DNA of 64,000 bases, from NCBI RefSeq assembly GCF_000145275.1, contig NC_014393.1:1488001-1552000 (forward strand), in the 5' to 3' direction. Position 1 is the stretch's first letter, and each line of letters opens with the position of its first letter. The notes under the pieces were generated by a model. It did not search any database. It was not told where the DNA came from and was given only the letters and a program-made list of their open reading frames with translations. The DNA comes from Clostridium cellulovorans 743B (GTDB taxonomy: Bacteria > Bacillota > Clostridia > Clostridiales > Clostridiaceae). The translations under genes and the position numbers were made by a program. Positions 7,689-16,987 of the stretch are shown here, one piece after another.

Positions 7689-8585
7689 TTATCTATAGAA
7701 AGTGGCATAAGCATCACTGTCTTTAATCGGAACAAAATAACTTTCATCAAGTCCATATTTATCTAGAATCTCCATTAGGGTTTTATCTTTTTTCATATTA
7801 TCAATTTCTTTGTTTATTGCTTTTGCTAAGCTAATATCACTTTTTCTTACAGCTGCTGCTATTTTTCCAAGAGTTTCTGGTTCGTATGGAGATAATATCT
7901 TTAAATATAATTTACTGTCCTTTGATAATAGATAAGTTGAAACAATAGAATTAGTTATAGCTGCATTAATTTTCCCCTCATTAACTGCACATAATAATGT
8001 ATTTTGATCATTATATATAACAACATCTTTGACTAAATTATCTTTTTTCCAGTTTTCAGCTAATTCCAAGAAGGATGTTCCTTCTAAAGCACCAATTACT
8101 GCGTTTTTTAAGTCCTCTTTACTATTAATCCTTGAAACCTTAGGAATGAGAACTGCTTCTGATTCCTTATACCATATATTCGTAAATAAGACTTCTTTTT
8201 TACGGTCCTCTGTAACATACATTCCATTAGCAATAATATCTATATCAGCATTAGTATTTAAACAGTCTATTAGATTGCTGAAAGGAGTTACACTCTTTAT
8301 TTCAACCTTATTGATTCCAATGCGTTTCGCCACTTCTTTAAGAATGTCTGCATCTATTCCAGAGAATTCATTTGTTTTTGGATCAGTAAAAGAAATAGGT
8401 ATATCATTTGATGAACATACCCACAGTACGCCTCTTTCCCTTATTAATTCTAACCTATCTTTTTTCTTAGTGTTTCTTATAGTATAGGTATTAGTTGCTT
8501 TTGTAGGTACTATAGAAAATATTCCAATAATGTTTATTATAATAATTGATAAAAGGAATGTTTTCTTAAAAATAATTTTACTCAT
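7689..8585 (-). CDS. Orphan amino-acid-type solute-binding protein (SBP_bac_3 family)
   Basis: The 298-aa protein has an N-terminal hydrophobic export or anchor segment (about residues 8-27) without a lipobox cysteine. A family-3 periplasmic binding domain follows: SSNDIPISFTDPKTNEFSG, then GIDADILKEVAKRIG, then VTEDRKKEVLFT. The Arg in TEDR is the usual carboxylate-binding residue of amino-acid binders. The usual ligand-amino Asp in the second lobe reads Asn here (INAAITNSIV), unlike the paralogue at 16003-16938. No permease or ATPase is nearby. It is the last gene of the minus-strand protease/binding-protein block, 161 bases after the last Csp gene, so it may have its own promoter. A GAGAGAACTT site precedes the ATG. 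Confidence 0.8.
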   Translation of the reverse strand: MSKIIFKKTFLLSIIIINIIGIFSIVPTKATNTYTIRNTKKKDRLELIRERGVLWVCSSNDIPISFTDPKTNEFSGIDADILKEVAKRIGINKVEIKSVTPFSNLIDCLNTNADIDIIANGMYVTEDRKKEVLFTNIWYKESEAVLIPKVSRINSKEDLKNAVIGALEGTSFLELAENWKKDNLVKDVVIYNDQNTLLCAVNEGKINAAITNSIVSTYLLSKDSKLYLKILSPYEPETLGKIAAAVRKSDISLAKAINKEIDNMKKDKTLMEILDKYGLDESYFVPIKDSDAYATFYR

Positions 8586-8746
8586 AAGTTCTCTCTTTTC
8601 ATAAATTTTTAACCTAGATCAGGTAGCTAGAGGAGTAATAATTAAATTTACATAAGTCACTGTATAGTTATTATTTGTATTTGAAACTGGAGTTATTCAA
8701 GAATTTTTAAATTATAGAATTAGCTTCACAGATGAGATTATTTTCT

Positions 8747-10468
8747 TCATATAATGTATTTAAATAACTGTAGTATATCTAGGATTCCATAACCCCATTG
8801 AGGATTAGGATATATATCACCTTTTCTTTTAGTTGTTCCTCTTGAAAGATATGTGCGAATAGTTTGTGCATGTATATATGGGTCATTACCATTAATTATA
8901 GCCCATTCAAATAACAAAGCACAGACTCCAGCAACGATAGCAGCAGCGACGGAAGTTCCATTAACAATTGCAGTTTCATTATTAGGCGCTACTGTTAGTG
9001 CATTTACTCCTCCAGCAGCAATATCTATTATATCAGTATAAGTTGATAGGAAAGCTCTGCCGGAGTATTGTAGTATAGTATTATTATTTTGATTATATGC
9101 CGCAACAGTTACAGTATAAGTTGATCCACCGGGGGCAGTAATTGTTCCAAAATCATCACCTAGAGTAAATTTTGTCCCACCAACGGTAATTCCTTCTTGA
9201 GCAAGCCAAGCATCGTATCTTCCATCTAAAATGTCATTTGCTTTAAGCATTATGCTCCAAATACCTGGTTGAATATTATATAATCTAATTCTTATTAATT
9301 CATCACCTGTATTTTCTTCTGGCAGATAGTATACAATCTTTATTAAAGTGCTTTCAAATACATAATTATATTGCATAACCTTACTTAGTCTAACAGGTAT
9401 TATATCAGTATTATCTCCTGAGGGGGATGTTATTGATAAGGACATTATATTTGGTAAAGCTGTCCAGATTTCAAGCCATAGATCCTGCTGTTTTGGGGAC
9501 ACATCTATTTCAATAATACCTGTTTCACCAGCTTCAGATATTATTCCTGAAGTATGAAGTCCTTTTCCGCATTGATTTCCTGTTCCACAAACAAATACTA
9601 TACGGCCACTCATTGAAATAAAATCTATAAATTGGTCTAAAAGACTATAGCCTTTGTGATTACCAAAATTAGTTCCAAGTGGAAAATATACAACTAAAGG
9701 GTTATTATTCACTAAAGTATATTCATATAAAAATTGCAAGGCTGCAATAATATGAGTTGTATTAAAAACGGGAACTTCTGTATGAAAGCGATCTTCGAAG
9801 GCGTAATCCTTTAGTAGCTTTATGATTATATAATTACATTCATAGGCAAAGCCCTTTAGAGCAGGATTATCTCCAGTAGCACCGATTATTCCTGCCATTT
9901 TTGTTCCATGTCCTATTTCATCTTTACTAGGAACAATTTCATAGGGATCTTTACCTTGGCTATGAGCAAGTAGAGCTCTATTGATTTCTTCTTTAGAATA
10001 CACAGTTCCAATGGGAACAACGTTAGCTTGATATTCTTTACTTGAAATTATTGTTTGATCCCAAATAGCTTCGATTCTTGTTTCACCAGTAGCTGTCATA
10101 AATTCTTTGCTTAAGTAATCAATACCTGTATCAATAATTGCTATAGTAACTCCTTTGCCAGTTAAAGGCAGGGGTAAGTCTAATTGTGAAATTTCAGATT
10201 TATAAGTTTCTAGTGGTGAAATTTCTTGAAGAGTATACATTTCAGTTGGTTTAACATATACAATGGAGGAGAGAAATGGATTTTTAATATCAGGTTCTAT
10301 TTGCTCTTTTGGCACTTCTAGTATTGCATACATATCATTGATGATTGTTGTATAATATCCTGATTCCGATGAAATTGTATTTTCTATATCACCTTCATAT
10401 TGAACTAGGTAGGGAAAAAAGTTTACATTTTTTAAAATATCTTCTGGGAATGCATTATTTTTTTTCAT
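8747..10468 (-). CDS. Csp-type subtilisin-like germination protease, type 1 copy A
   Basis: The 573-aa S8 serine protease has an intact catalytic triad: Asp113 (IDTGIDYL), His187 (GHGTKMAG) and Ser506 (NGTSVAAA), with oxyanion Asn298. Residues 1-95 form a short prodomain-like region (YLVQYEGDIE). Residues about 310-435 form an insert with ISPSGD-like and TGDELIRIRL motifs that corresponds to the jelly-roll domain of Clostridium CspB. No secretion signal is present, as for Csp proteins made in the developing spore. Csp proteases activate the cortex hydrolase SleC during germination; sleC is not in this window. It overlaps the upstream gene by 4 bases, implying translational coupling. Its closest relative is the copy at 12354-14090. 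Confidence 0.85.
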   Translation of the reverse strand: MKKNNAFPEDILKNVNFFPYLVQYEGDIENTISSESGYYTTIINDMYAILEVPKEQIEPDIKNPFLSSIVYVKPTEMYTLQEISPLETYKSEISQLDLPLPLTGKGVTIAIIDTGIDYLSKEFMTATGETRIEAIWDQTIISSKEYQANVVPIGTVYSKEEINRALLAHSQGKDPYEIVPSKDEIGHGTKMAGIIGATGDNPALKGFAYECNYIIIKLLKDYAFEDRFHTEVPVFNTTHIIAALQFLYEYTLVNNNPLVVYFPLGTNFGNHKGYSLLDQFIDFISMSGRIVFVCGTGNQCGKGLHTSGIISEAGETGIIEIDVSPKQQDLWLEIWTALPNIMSLSITSPSGDNTDIIPVRLSKVMQYNYVFESTLIKIVYYLPEENTGDELIRIRLYNIQPGIWSIMLKANDILDGRYDAWLAQEGITVGGTKFTLGDDFGTITAPGGSTYTVTVAAYNQNNNTILQYSGRAFLSTYTDIIDIAAGGVNALTVAPNNETAIVNGTSVAAAIVAGVCALLFEWAIINGNDPYIHAQTIRTYLSRGTTKRKGDIYPNPQWGYGILDILQLFKYII

Positions 10469-12276
10469 TTCAAATTCCTCGTAATATGCTTGTTGATTCT
10501 GATGAATACTTTGTTAATATGATATTCAATAAAATCATTGTTTGTACTTCTTGCTTCAGTATAAGTTTTATTTATAGTATTAAAGGTATTTAATAAATCG
10601 AAAAAACCGTAACCGACCTTTCTATTAGGATATCTTAAGGTGAGATTACTTCTATCTGCACCGTGAATTAGATAACTTCTAACCTTTGCAGCATACATTG
10701 TTGGGTCATTACCTTCTATTATTCCCCATTGTAATAGAAGGGCACAAGCTCCCGCAATTATGCCTGTTGCAATAGAACTACCTGAACTGACAGTAACGTC
10801 GCCACCTGGTTTTGTTGTTAGGATATTTAATCCAAGAGTAGTTATATCGGGATTAATTAAGTTGTTACTATTAAAACCTTCACCGGAGGCAGCGATTAAA
10901 GTATTATTATCTCCTGAGTAAGCTACTGTAACAACTTTTCTAGCTGTACTTGGTGTTGTAAGAGTAGTAAAAGGATCAGGATTAAGAAAACCTATGCCTT
11001 TAGAGAGTGTTTTTTCTGGCGGAAGCCAGATATCATATCTTCCATCAGTAAGATATTCTCCTTTTAATTCAAATTTCCATATTCCTTGTTTTATGTCTTC
11101 AAAAACAACATTTATTACTTCATGGCCTGTAAAGTATTCTGGAGAGTAGTATTTTACACTAGCTTTGGTATCTAAAAGTACGAATCTAATTTCGGTAGTT
11201 TTATTGGATTTTGCTTTAATAAAATCAGAGGTTTCTTTGCTAGGTGGAATTATTTTTAGTGATGCTACATTTGGTTTTCGAACCCATATATTAAAAGAAA
11301 AAAAGTCGATGTCTCTAGGTATCTTTAAACTGACGGAAGAGATATCTTCTAAATTGTGTATATATCCAGAAGTATGTCCACTGGATGCACCTTCATTGCC
11401 GACGCCTATAACGGTGATTATACCTTGAAAACTTCCTAAGGAGGATATATATTTTGAAATTAAATTATTTCCATCATGGCCTCCTTCTGTAGTTCCGACA
11501 CCTAAGTAGATTACCATAGGTTTTTTTGCCTTAATAGAGAAATTTTTTAGATATTCTATTCCTGCTAAAACTTCAGCACCATTATAGGTAGGCGTATATT
11601 CAATTGAATTTTTCTGTAGTTTATTTTTAAAATTAATCGATTCAAATAATTTTACTATAACAAAATCACAATCTGGTGCAATTCCTTGAAAATTTGGGTT
11701 AACTCCTCGAGCACCGATGACCCCAGCCACGTTAGTACCATGTCCAATAGAATCTTTTGATGGAACTATTTTATAGGGATCTCCATTATTTTTATAAGCG
11801 GTAATTGCATTATTGATTTGTTCATTGGTATAAGTATCTCCAATGTATACGGAGGTATCTTGCCCATCTTGAATCGATTGGTCCCAGATACTAATTATTC
11901 GTGAGGTACCATCGTCTCGTATAAATTCTTCATTAAGATAATCAATCCCAGTGTCTATCATGCCAACAAGTACGCCTTTACCTGTTAAGCTTAAGTAAGG
12001 ATTGCTTTTGATGGCATTTATATTATCTACACTTGTAGGGGAAGTATCTTGTAATACATACATATATCTTGGGTCAATAAAAGTGATTGTAGGTACATCT
12101 TTTAAAAGCGTATCTAGATTTTGTTCGGGGGTTGATATAACTCCAATGCTGTTAGTAATCGTATCACCACAAGCATAGGAAACCTTGTCTATCTGTTTTT
12201 TAAAATTTCCCCTAAATTGAACTAAGTAATTAGGTGAATCTTCATAGTACAACTTACACTTATTTAGATTATCCAA
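10465..12276 (-). CDS. Csp-type subtilisin-like germination protease, type 2 copy A
   Basis: A 603-aa S8 protease with triad Asp108, His179 and Ser501 (SGSSIATG) and oxyanion Asn294, all intact. It has an N-terminal prodomain-like stretch, a jelly-roll-like insert (about 305-440; FTGHEVINVVF) and a C-terminal tail of about 25 residues absent in type 1. The start codon is TTG at 12276, set by a strong AGGAGG five bases upstream. Type 2 proteins share HGT, PYKIVPSKD and TGRYD-like blocks with type 1 but are clearly a separate lineage; the nearest relative is at 14087-15901. The stop overlaps the ATG of the next gene by 4 bases. A Csp role in spore germination is inferred from family resemblance. 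Confidence 0.85.
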   Translation of the reverse strand: MDNLNKCKLYYEDSPNYLVQFRGNFKKQIDKVSYACGDTITNSIGVISTPEQNLDTLLKDVPTITFIDPRYMYVLQDTSPTSVDNINAIKSNPYLSLTGKGVLVGMIDTGIDYLNEEFIRDDGTSRIISIWDQSIQDGQDTSVYIGDTYTNEQINNAITAYKNNGDPYKIVPSKDSIGHGTNVAGVIGARGVNPNFQGIAPDCDFVIVKLFESINFKNKLQKNSIEYTPTYNGAEVLAGIEYLKNFSIKAKKPMVIYLGVGTTEGGHDGNNLISKYISSLGSFQGIITVIGVGNEGASSGHTSGYIHNLEDISSVSLKIPRDIDFFSFNIWVRKPNVASLKIIPPSKETSDFIKAKSNKTTEIRFVLLDTKASVKYYSPEYFTGHEVINVVFEDIKQGIWKFELKGEYLTDGRYDIWLPPEKTLSKGIGFLNPDPFTTLTTPSTARKVVTVAYSGDNNTLIAASGEGFNSNNLINPDITTLGLNILTTKPGGDVTVSSGSSIATGIIAGACALLLQWGIIEGNDPTMYAAKVRSYLIHGADRSNLTLRYPNRKVGYGFFDLLNTFNTINKTYTEARSTNNDFIEYHINKVFIRINKHITRNLK

Positions 12277-12353
12277 GGGTGCCTCCTTAAATATTGCTAA
12301 AACTTAACATGTTTCATTTTTAAGTTGATTAAAGTAGTAAAGGAAAGAGAGAG

Positions 12354-14090
12354 TTAAGTGATATTTTCAAAAAGTTTAGGTATGTTTAAAAAACCATATC
12401 CCCAATAGGGATTAGGTGAAACATCTCCACTTCTTGTAACTACGCCTTTTTCAAGATATGCTCTAAGTGTTTGGCAAAACATATATTTTTCAATTCCATT
12501 AATAATTCCCCAGTTGAATATCAGAGCAGAAATTCCAGCAACTATAGCCGCTGATACGCTAGTACCATTTACAACTGAAGTTGTGTTGTTAGGAGCTACT
12601 GTTAATGCATTTACACCTCCTGCTGCTACATCTATCCTATCAATTATTGCAGTTAAAGAGGTTGTTCCTGAATAATCAACAACAGTATTATTATTTTGAT
12701 TATAAGCTGCCACAACTATTGGATATATTGAATTAGCAGGATTAGTTACTGTTCCAAAGGGATCTGCGAAAGTAAATCTTGTACCATTAGCAGCTATTCC
12801 TTTTTGGGACATCCAAGCATTATATCTTCCGTTTAAAACATAAGATGCATTTAATCTAATCTTCCAGAGGCCAGGCTGTAACTTAGAAAATCTAAGGCGT
12901 ATTAATTCATCGCCAGTGTTTTCTTCTGGAATATAATAATTAACTTTAACGATTGTTTTCTCAAAGGAGAAGATATAGGTGTTAGTGCGATTTAAGGTAA
13001 TAGGTATTGCATTAGTAGATTCGCCAGAAGGAGATACTATCTCTACAAGTACTACATTAGGGTAATCGCACCATACTTCAATCCACAAATGCTTTTGTTC
13101 AGGAGCTACTTCTAATTCAATATTACCAGCAGCGGGAACGTTAACTGTACCTATTTCAGCTAAGAATCCAGAAGTATGTCCCCCTGTATTTCTTTCATTG
13201 CCAGTTCCAGTAACTAATGCTATACCGTTATTAGTAAGAAGTGAGTCTATAAACTGTTCTAATAAACCGTTTCCGTCATGGTTTCCTAAGGGGCTCCCAA
13301 GTGGCAAATATATAACCAGTGGAGTATAATTGCTTTGGTAATATTCATATAAAAATTGCAAGGCTGTAAAAATTGAAGATATATTGAAAACTGGTACAGT
13401 AATATCATCAAATTCGGCTTTATAGGAAAGAGCTTCTATTAACTTAACTACTACAAAGTTACATTCAGGAGCAACTCCTTTAAGCTTAGGATTTTTTCCT
13501 GCTGCGCCAATTATTCCGGCCATGTTTGTTCCATGACCAATTTCATCTTTACTTGGTACTATTTCGTAGGGAGACTTTCCTTCTTTAGAAGCTGTTATAG
13601 CATCGTTTATTTTATCTCTTGTATATAAAGTGCCAAAGGGAACAGGATTGTTTTCTGATTGTTCAGAAGAAATTATTGTTTGGTCCCAAATACAATCAAT
13701 TCGAGTTTTACCATTTAAGTCTAAAAACTCTTCACTTAGATAATCAATACCTGTATCAATAATCGCCACATTAACACCTTTCCCTGTTAAGTTTAGTGGA
13801 GTGCCCAGTTGTACAGCACTAACTTTGGATGCTTCAATTGGCGAGATATTTTGTAGGGTAAACATTGCGGGGGGATTAACATATTCAATAGTCCTAAAAT
13901 AGGAAGTTTTATCTAGGTTGATTTCTACATCTTTTTTTACTGATACTATAGCGTATTTATCATTAATTATTATTACATAGGAGTCTTGGTATCCAGATAT
14001 TTCTGATTCAATATCTCCTCTGTATTGAACAATATAATTATCATAATTTATGTCATGTAAGATTTTATTTGAATTTATACTGCCTTTCAT
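12354..14090 (-). CDS. Csp-type subtilisin-like germination protease, type 1 copy B
   Basis: A 578-aa protein with triad Asp112, His186 and Ser511 (NGTSVSAA) and oxyanion Asn299. The architecture matches the 573-aa copy: prodomain-like N-terminus (YIVQYRGDIE), catalytic core split by a jelly-roll-like insert (SPSGEST, TGDELIRLRF), and a C-terminal block with NPYWGYGFL. The two type 1 copies share long identical stretches (VNALTVAPNN, AAYNQNNNT), so the duplication is recent enough to see by eye. It overlaps the upstream type 2 gene by 4 bases. A 77-base gap separates it from the next pair. An active protease is predicted from the intact triad, unlike the pseudoproteases CspA and CspC of C. 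difficile. Confidence 0.85.
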   Translation of the reverse strand: MKGSINSNKILHDINYDNYIVQYRGDIESEISGYQDSYVIIINDKYAIVSVKKDVEINLDKTSYFRTIEYVNPPAMFTLQNISPIEASKVSAVQLGTPLNLTGKGVNVAIIDTGIDYLSEEFLDLNGKTRIDCIWDQTIISSEQSENNPVPFGTLYTRDKINDAITASKEGKSPYEIVPSKDEIGHGTNMAGIIGAAGKNPKLKGVAPECNFVVVKLIEALSYKAEFDDITVPVFNISSIFTALQFLYEYYQSNYTPLVIYLPLGSPLGNHDGNGLLEQFIDSLLTNNGIALVTGTGNERNTGGHTSGFLAEIGTVNVPAAGNIELEVAPEQKHLWIEVWCDYPNVVLVEIVSPSGESTNAIPITLNRTNTYIFSFEKTIVKVNYYIPEENTGDELIRLRFSKLQPGLWKIRLNASYVLNGRYNAWMSQKGIAANGTRFTFADPFGTVTNPANSIYPIVVAAYNQNNNTVVDYSGTTSLTAIIDRIDVAAGGVNALTVAPNNTTSVVNGTSVSAAIVAGISALIFNWGIINGIEKYMFCQTLRAYLEKGVVTRSGDVSPNPYWGYGFLNIPKLFENIT

Positions 14091-15901
14091 TTAAGATCCT
14101 CCATAATTTCTTTTGGAATCCTTATGAATAATTTTTCGTGATAGCATTGAGTCAGATTATTATCTAAAGTTAAATTTATTCTATAACTTGTACTAATAAG
14201 ATTGAAGGTGCCTACTAAGTCTAAAAATCCATAGCCGATATCTTTATTTGGATAGCTTGCAAGAAAGCCATTTCTTCTAGCACCGTATATCAAATATACA
14301 GCGATTTTTATCGAATACATAACTTTATTATTACCATCGACAATTCCCCACTGTAGTAAAAGTGCAGAGACTCCTGTCACTATTGCAGTAGCAACTGAAG
14401 AGCCTGAAACAGTTTTTACTCCACCTGAGACTGTAGTTGTTAGAACATTTTCTCCAACAGTGGCAATACCAGGACTAATGGATACATCATTGGAGTTAAA
14501 TCCTTTTCCAGAGGTGGGAAGTAAATTGTTGTTAATTCCACAATAAGCTACTGGAGATATATTTCTAGTGGTAGCTGGTATTGTTAGTGTAATATATGGG
14601 TCAGGTTTAAGAAATTCAGTATTAGGGGGTAGAGTTTGGTGCGGAGGAAGCCATATATGATACTTACCGTTAGTTATATAGTCCCCTCTTAACAAAAGTG
14701 TCCATATTCCTACTTTTATATTATTAAAGGTGACATTTATAACTTCATGCCCTGTAAAATATTCTGGTATGCTATATTTTATATTAACTTGGGTTTGGTA
14801 AGAAAAATAAACAAAGGATTCCTCTTTGTCATGCTTGGCTCTAATAAAATTAGACTGTTCTCCGTTTGGTGAAATAACATTTAAAGACATTTTATTAGGT
14901 TTAAAAATCCATATATTAAAAGAAAGCTTTTTAATTTCCTTTGGTATCTTTAATTCTATTGAAGCAGTGTCATTTACTGTTTTTATATTTCCTGAAGTAT
15001 GACCTTTTGAGGCACCTTCATTTCCAACACCTGCTACTAAGGCAATGCCATTGATAGTACCTATAGAGGTAATATATCTTGAGAGTAAGCTAAGGCCATC
15101 ATGGCTTCCTTCTGTAGTGCCGACACCTATATATATGACCATTGGTTTGCCTTCTTTTAGAGAAAAATTTTTTAAATAATTTAGTGCTGCTAAAATTTCA
15201 GAATCATTATAGATAGGTGTATATTCAATATCATTTTCTAGTAGTTCATTTTTAAAATTAATTGATTCTAAAAGTTTTACTATTACAAATTCGCAATTTG
15301 GAGCAACTCCCTGTACAGCTTTATTAATGCCTTGTGCTCCTATAATTCCAGCCATTTCAGTGCCATGACCAACTTCATCCTTTGATGGCACAATTTTATA
15401 AGGATCTTCCTTGTTTTTATAAGCTGAAATTGCGTTATTAATTTCCTCATTTGAATAACTTCTCCCTACATATAGAGATTCTTTAGGTTCACTTTCAATG
15501 GTTTGATCCCATATAGTGAGTATCCTTGAGGTATCATCATCTCTTATAAATTCTGCATTTAAATAATCTATTCCAGTATCAATCATACCAACTAATACGC
15601 CGTTTCCTGTTAAGTTTAGGTAAGGATTCAATTTTACAGTATATATACTATCAACCTCTGAGGGTGAAATATCCTGGAGCACATACTTTTTTCTAGGATT
15701 AATATAGGTAATTGAAGGTACATCTTTTAATAGTTTATTCAAATATTGTGGGGAAGTAGATACTACTCCAATGTCATCAGTAATTATATCTCCACAAGCA
15801 TAGGATAGTTTATCTATTTCTTCTTTAAAATTTCTTCTACATTTAACTAAATAGTTAGGCGAGTTTTTATAATATAAATCACATTTTTTTTGATTTTCCA
15901 C
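14087..15901 (-). CDS. Csp-type subtilisin-like germination protease, type 2 copy B
   Basis: A 604-aa protein with triad Asp108, His179 and Ser502 (SGSSVATA), oxyanion Asn294 and the same insert and tail as the 603-aa copy (FTGHEVINVTF; YACGD near residue 34). The GTG start at 15901 follows a GAGGT site. This is the first protease gene of the block, 101 bases downstream of a binding-protein gene. The tail ends in a basic FIRIPKEIMEDLK stretch. Family knowledge: Csp proteases are packed in the spore and act in the cortex region on pro-SleC. The presence of four active copies is unusual; many species have one to three. Confidence 0.85.
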   Translation of the reverse strand: MENQKKCDLYYKNSPNYLVKCRRNFKEEIDKLSYACGDIITDDIGVVSTSPQYLNKLLKDVPSITYINPRKKYVLQDISPSEVDSIYTVKLNPYLNLTGNGVLVGMIDTGIDYLNAEFIRDDDTSRILTIWDQTIESEPKESLYVGRSYSNEEINNAISAYKNKEDPYKIVPSKDEVGHGTEMAGIIGAQGINKAVQGVAPNCEFVIVKLLESINFKNELLENDIEYTPIYNDSEILAALNYLKNFSLKEGKPMVIYIGVGTTEGSHDGLSLLSRYITSIGTINGIALVAGVGNEGASKGHTSGNIKTVNDTASIELKIPKEIKKLSFNIWIFKPNKMSLNVISPNGEQSNFIRAKHDKEESFVYFSYQTQVNIKYSIPEYFTGHEVINVTFNNIKVGIWTLLLRGDYITNGKYHIWLPPHQTLPPNTEFLKPDPYITLTIPATTRNISPVAYCGINNNLLPTSGKGFNSNDVSISPGIATVGENVLTTTVSGGVKTVSGSSVATAIVTGVSALLLQWGIVDGNNKVMYSIKIAVYLIYGARRNGFLASYPNKDIGYGFLDLVGTFNLISTSYRINLTLDNNLTQCYHEKLFIRIPKEIMEDLK

Positions 15902-16002
15902 GGATAACCTCAGTAACCTTATATAAGTGCTTATACTATAGATAGTATTTCAAGTTATCTTCAATTATTCATAAAGAATTTTGTTGGAAAAGTTGAAATA
16001 TA

Positions 16003-16938
16003 TTACTGATTTATTCGTTCTTTTTCTAACAATTGATATTTAAGATTTCTCTTTGATGTATTATTGTATATATGACCATCTTCAACTGAAACAAAGTTAT
16101 TTGTTCCCATGCCATATTTACTAAGGATAGACATCAGTGTTCTATCTTTTTTCATTTCATCAATTTTCTTATTTATTTCATTTGCTAAGGCTACATCACT
16201 TTTTTTTAGCGCTATTGCAGTCAGGCCAGCAAGTTCAGGTTTATATCCATCCATTGGCTTTAAATAAAGACCTGTATCTGTTGATAATAAATATGATGAA
16301 ACAATAGAATCAGTCATACATGCATCTACTTTTCCTGTATTTACTGCTTTTAATAATTCATTTTGGGTATTGTAATATTTTACAGCTTTTATTAAGTTTT
16401 CTTGATACCATTTTTGGACTAATTCTGAGTATACAGTTCCAAGTTGTACTCCTAATGTTGCATTTTTCAAATCTTCTTTAAAAGTAAATTTTGAGACTCT
16501 TGGTGTAACAATAGCCTCTGACTCTTTATATATTATGTTTGTAAACAATACTTGTTTTTTTCGTTCTTCATTAACATAGATAGAACTTGCTGCCATGTCT
16601 GCATTATCATTAGTATTTAATTCGGTTAATAAATTTTCAAAAGGAACTTCTTCCATTTTAACTTTTTTAATACCTAGACGCCTTGCAATTTCATGGATGA
16701 TTTCTCCGTCAACGCCAGTAAATTCCTTTGTTACAGGATCTATGTAAGCAATTGGAGGATCGTTTGATGAAAGAACATTTATTACTCCTCTTTCCTTTAT
16801 TAATGCTAATCTATCATTTGTATCACCAGCAGATAGATTTTCTGCATTAATAGTTTTGGTCTGATGAATAATAAATATCTGAGCAAAAGTACCAATAAGA
16901 ATAAAGATTAATGTTTTTTTTAAAACATCTTCGAACAT
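16003..16938 (-). CDS. Orphan amino-acid-type solute-binding protein (SBP_bac_3 family)
   Basis: A 311-aa paralogue of the protein at 7689-8585. It has an N-terminal hydrophobic segment (about residues 8-25) with no lipobox Cys, then a family-3 binding domain: SSNDPPIAYIDPVTKEFTG, GVDGEIIHEIARRLG, and VNEERKKQVLFT with the conserved Arg. The second-lobe Asp typical of amino-acid binders is kept (VDACMTDSIVSSYLL). A basic C-terminal tail (KRNLKYQLLEKERINQ) extends past the domain. It sits 49 bases after the third galactose-binding-protein homologue and 101 bases before the protease genes, in the same direction. A transporter role is doubtful because no permease or ATPase is present; sensing is an alternative. 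Confidence 0.8.
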   Translation of the reverse strand: MFEDVLKKTLIFILIGTFAQIFIIHQTKTINAENLSAGDTNDRLALIKERGVINVLSSNDPPIAYIDPVTKEFTGVDGEIIHEIARRLGIKKVKMEEVPFENLLTELNTNDNADMAASSIYVNEERKKQVLFTNIIYKESEAIVTPRVSKFTFKEDLKNATLGVQLGTVYSELVQKWYQENLIKAVKYYNTQNELLKAVNTGKVDACMTDSIVSSYLLSTDTGLYLKPMDGYKPELAGLTAIALKKSDVALANEINKKIDEMKKDRTLMSILSKYGMGTNNFVSVEDGHIYNNTSKRNLKYQLLEKERINQ

Positions 16939-16987
16939 AAACTTCCTCTTTTCAGATATATTAATTAATTATAAGGTGTGTGATTTT

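Noticed and set aside
8029..8487. 152-codon plus-strand frame opposite the binding-protein gene
   Set aside because: Shadow of the well-supported minus-strand gene; no ribosome binding site and no family resemblance.
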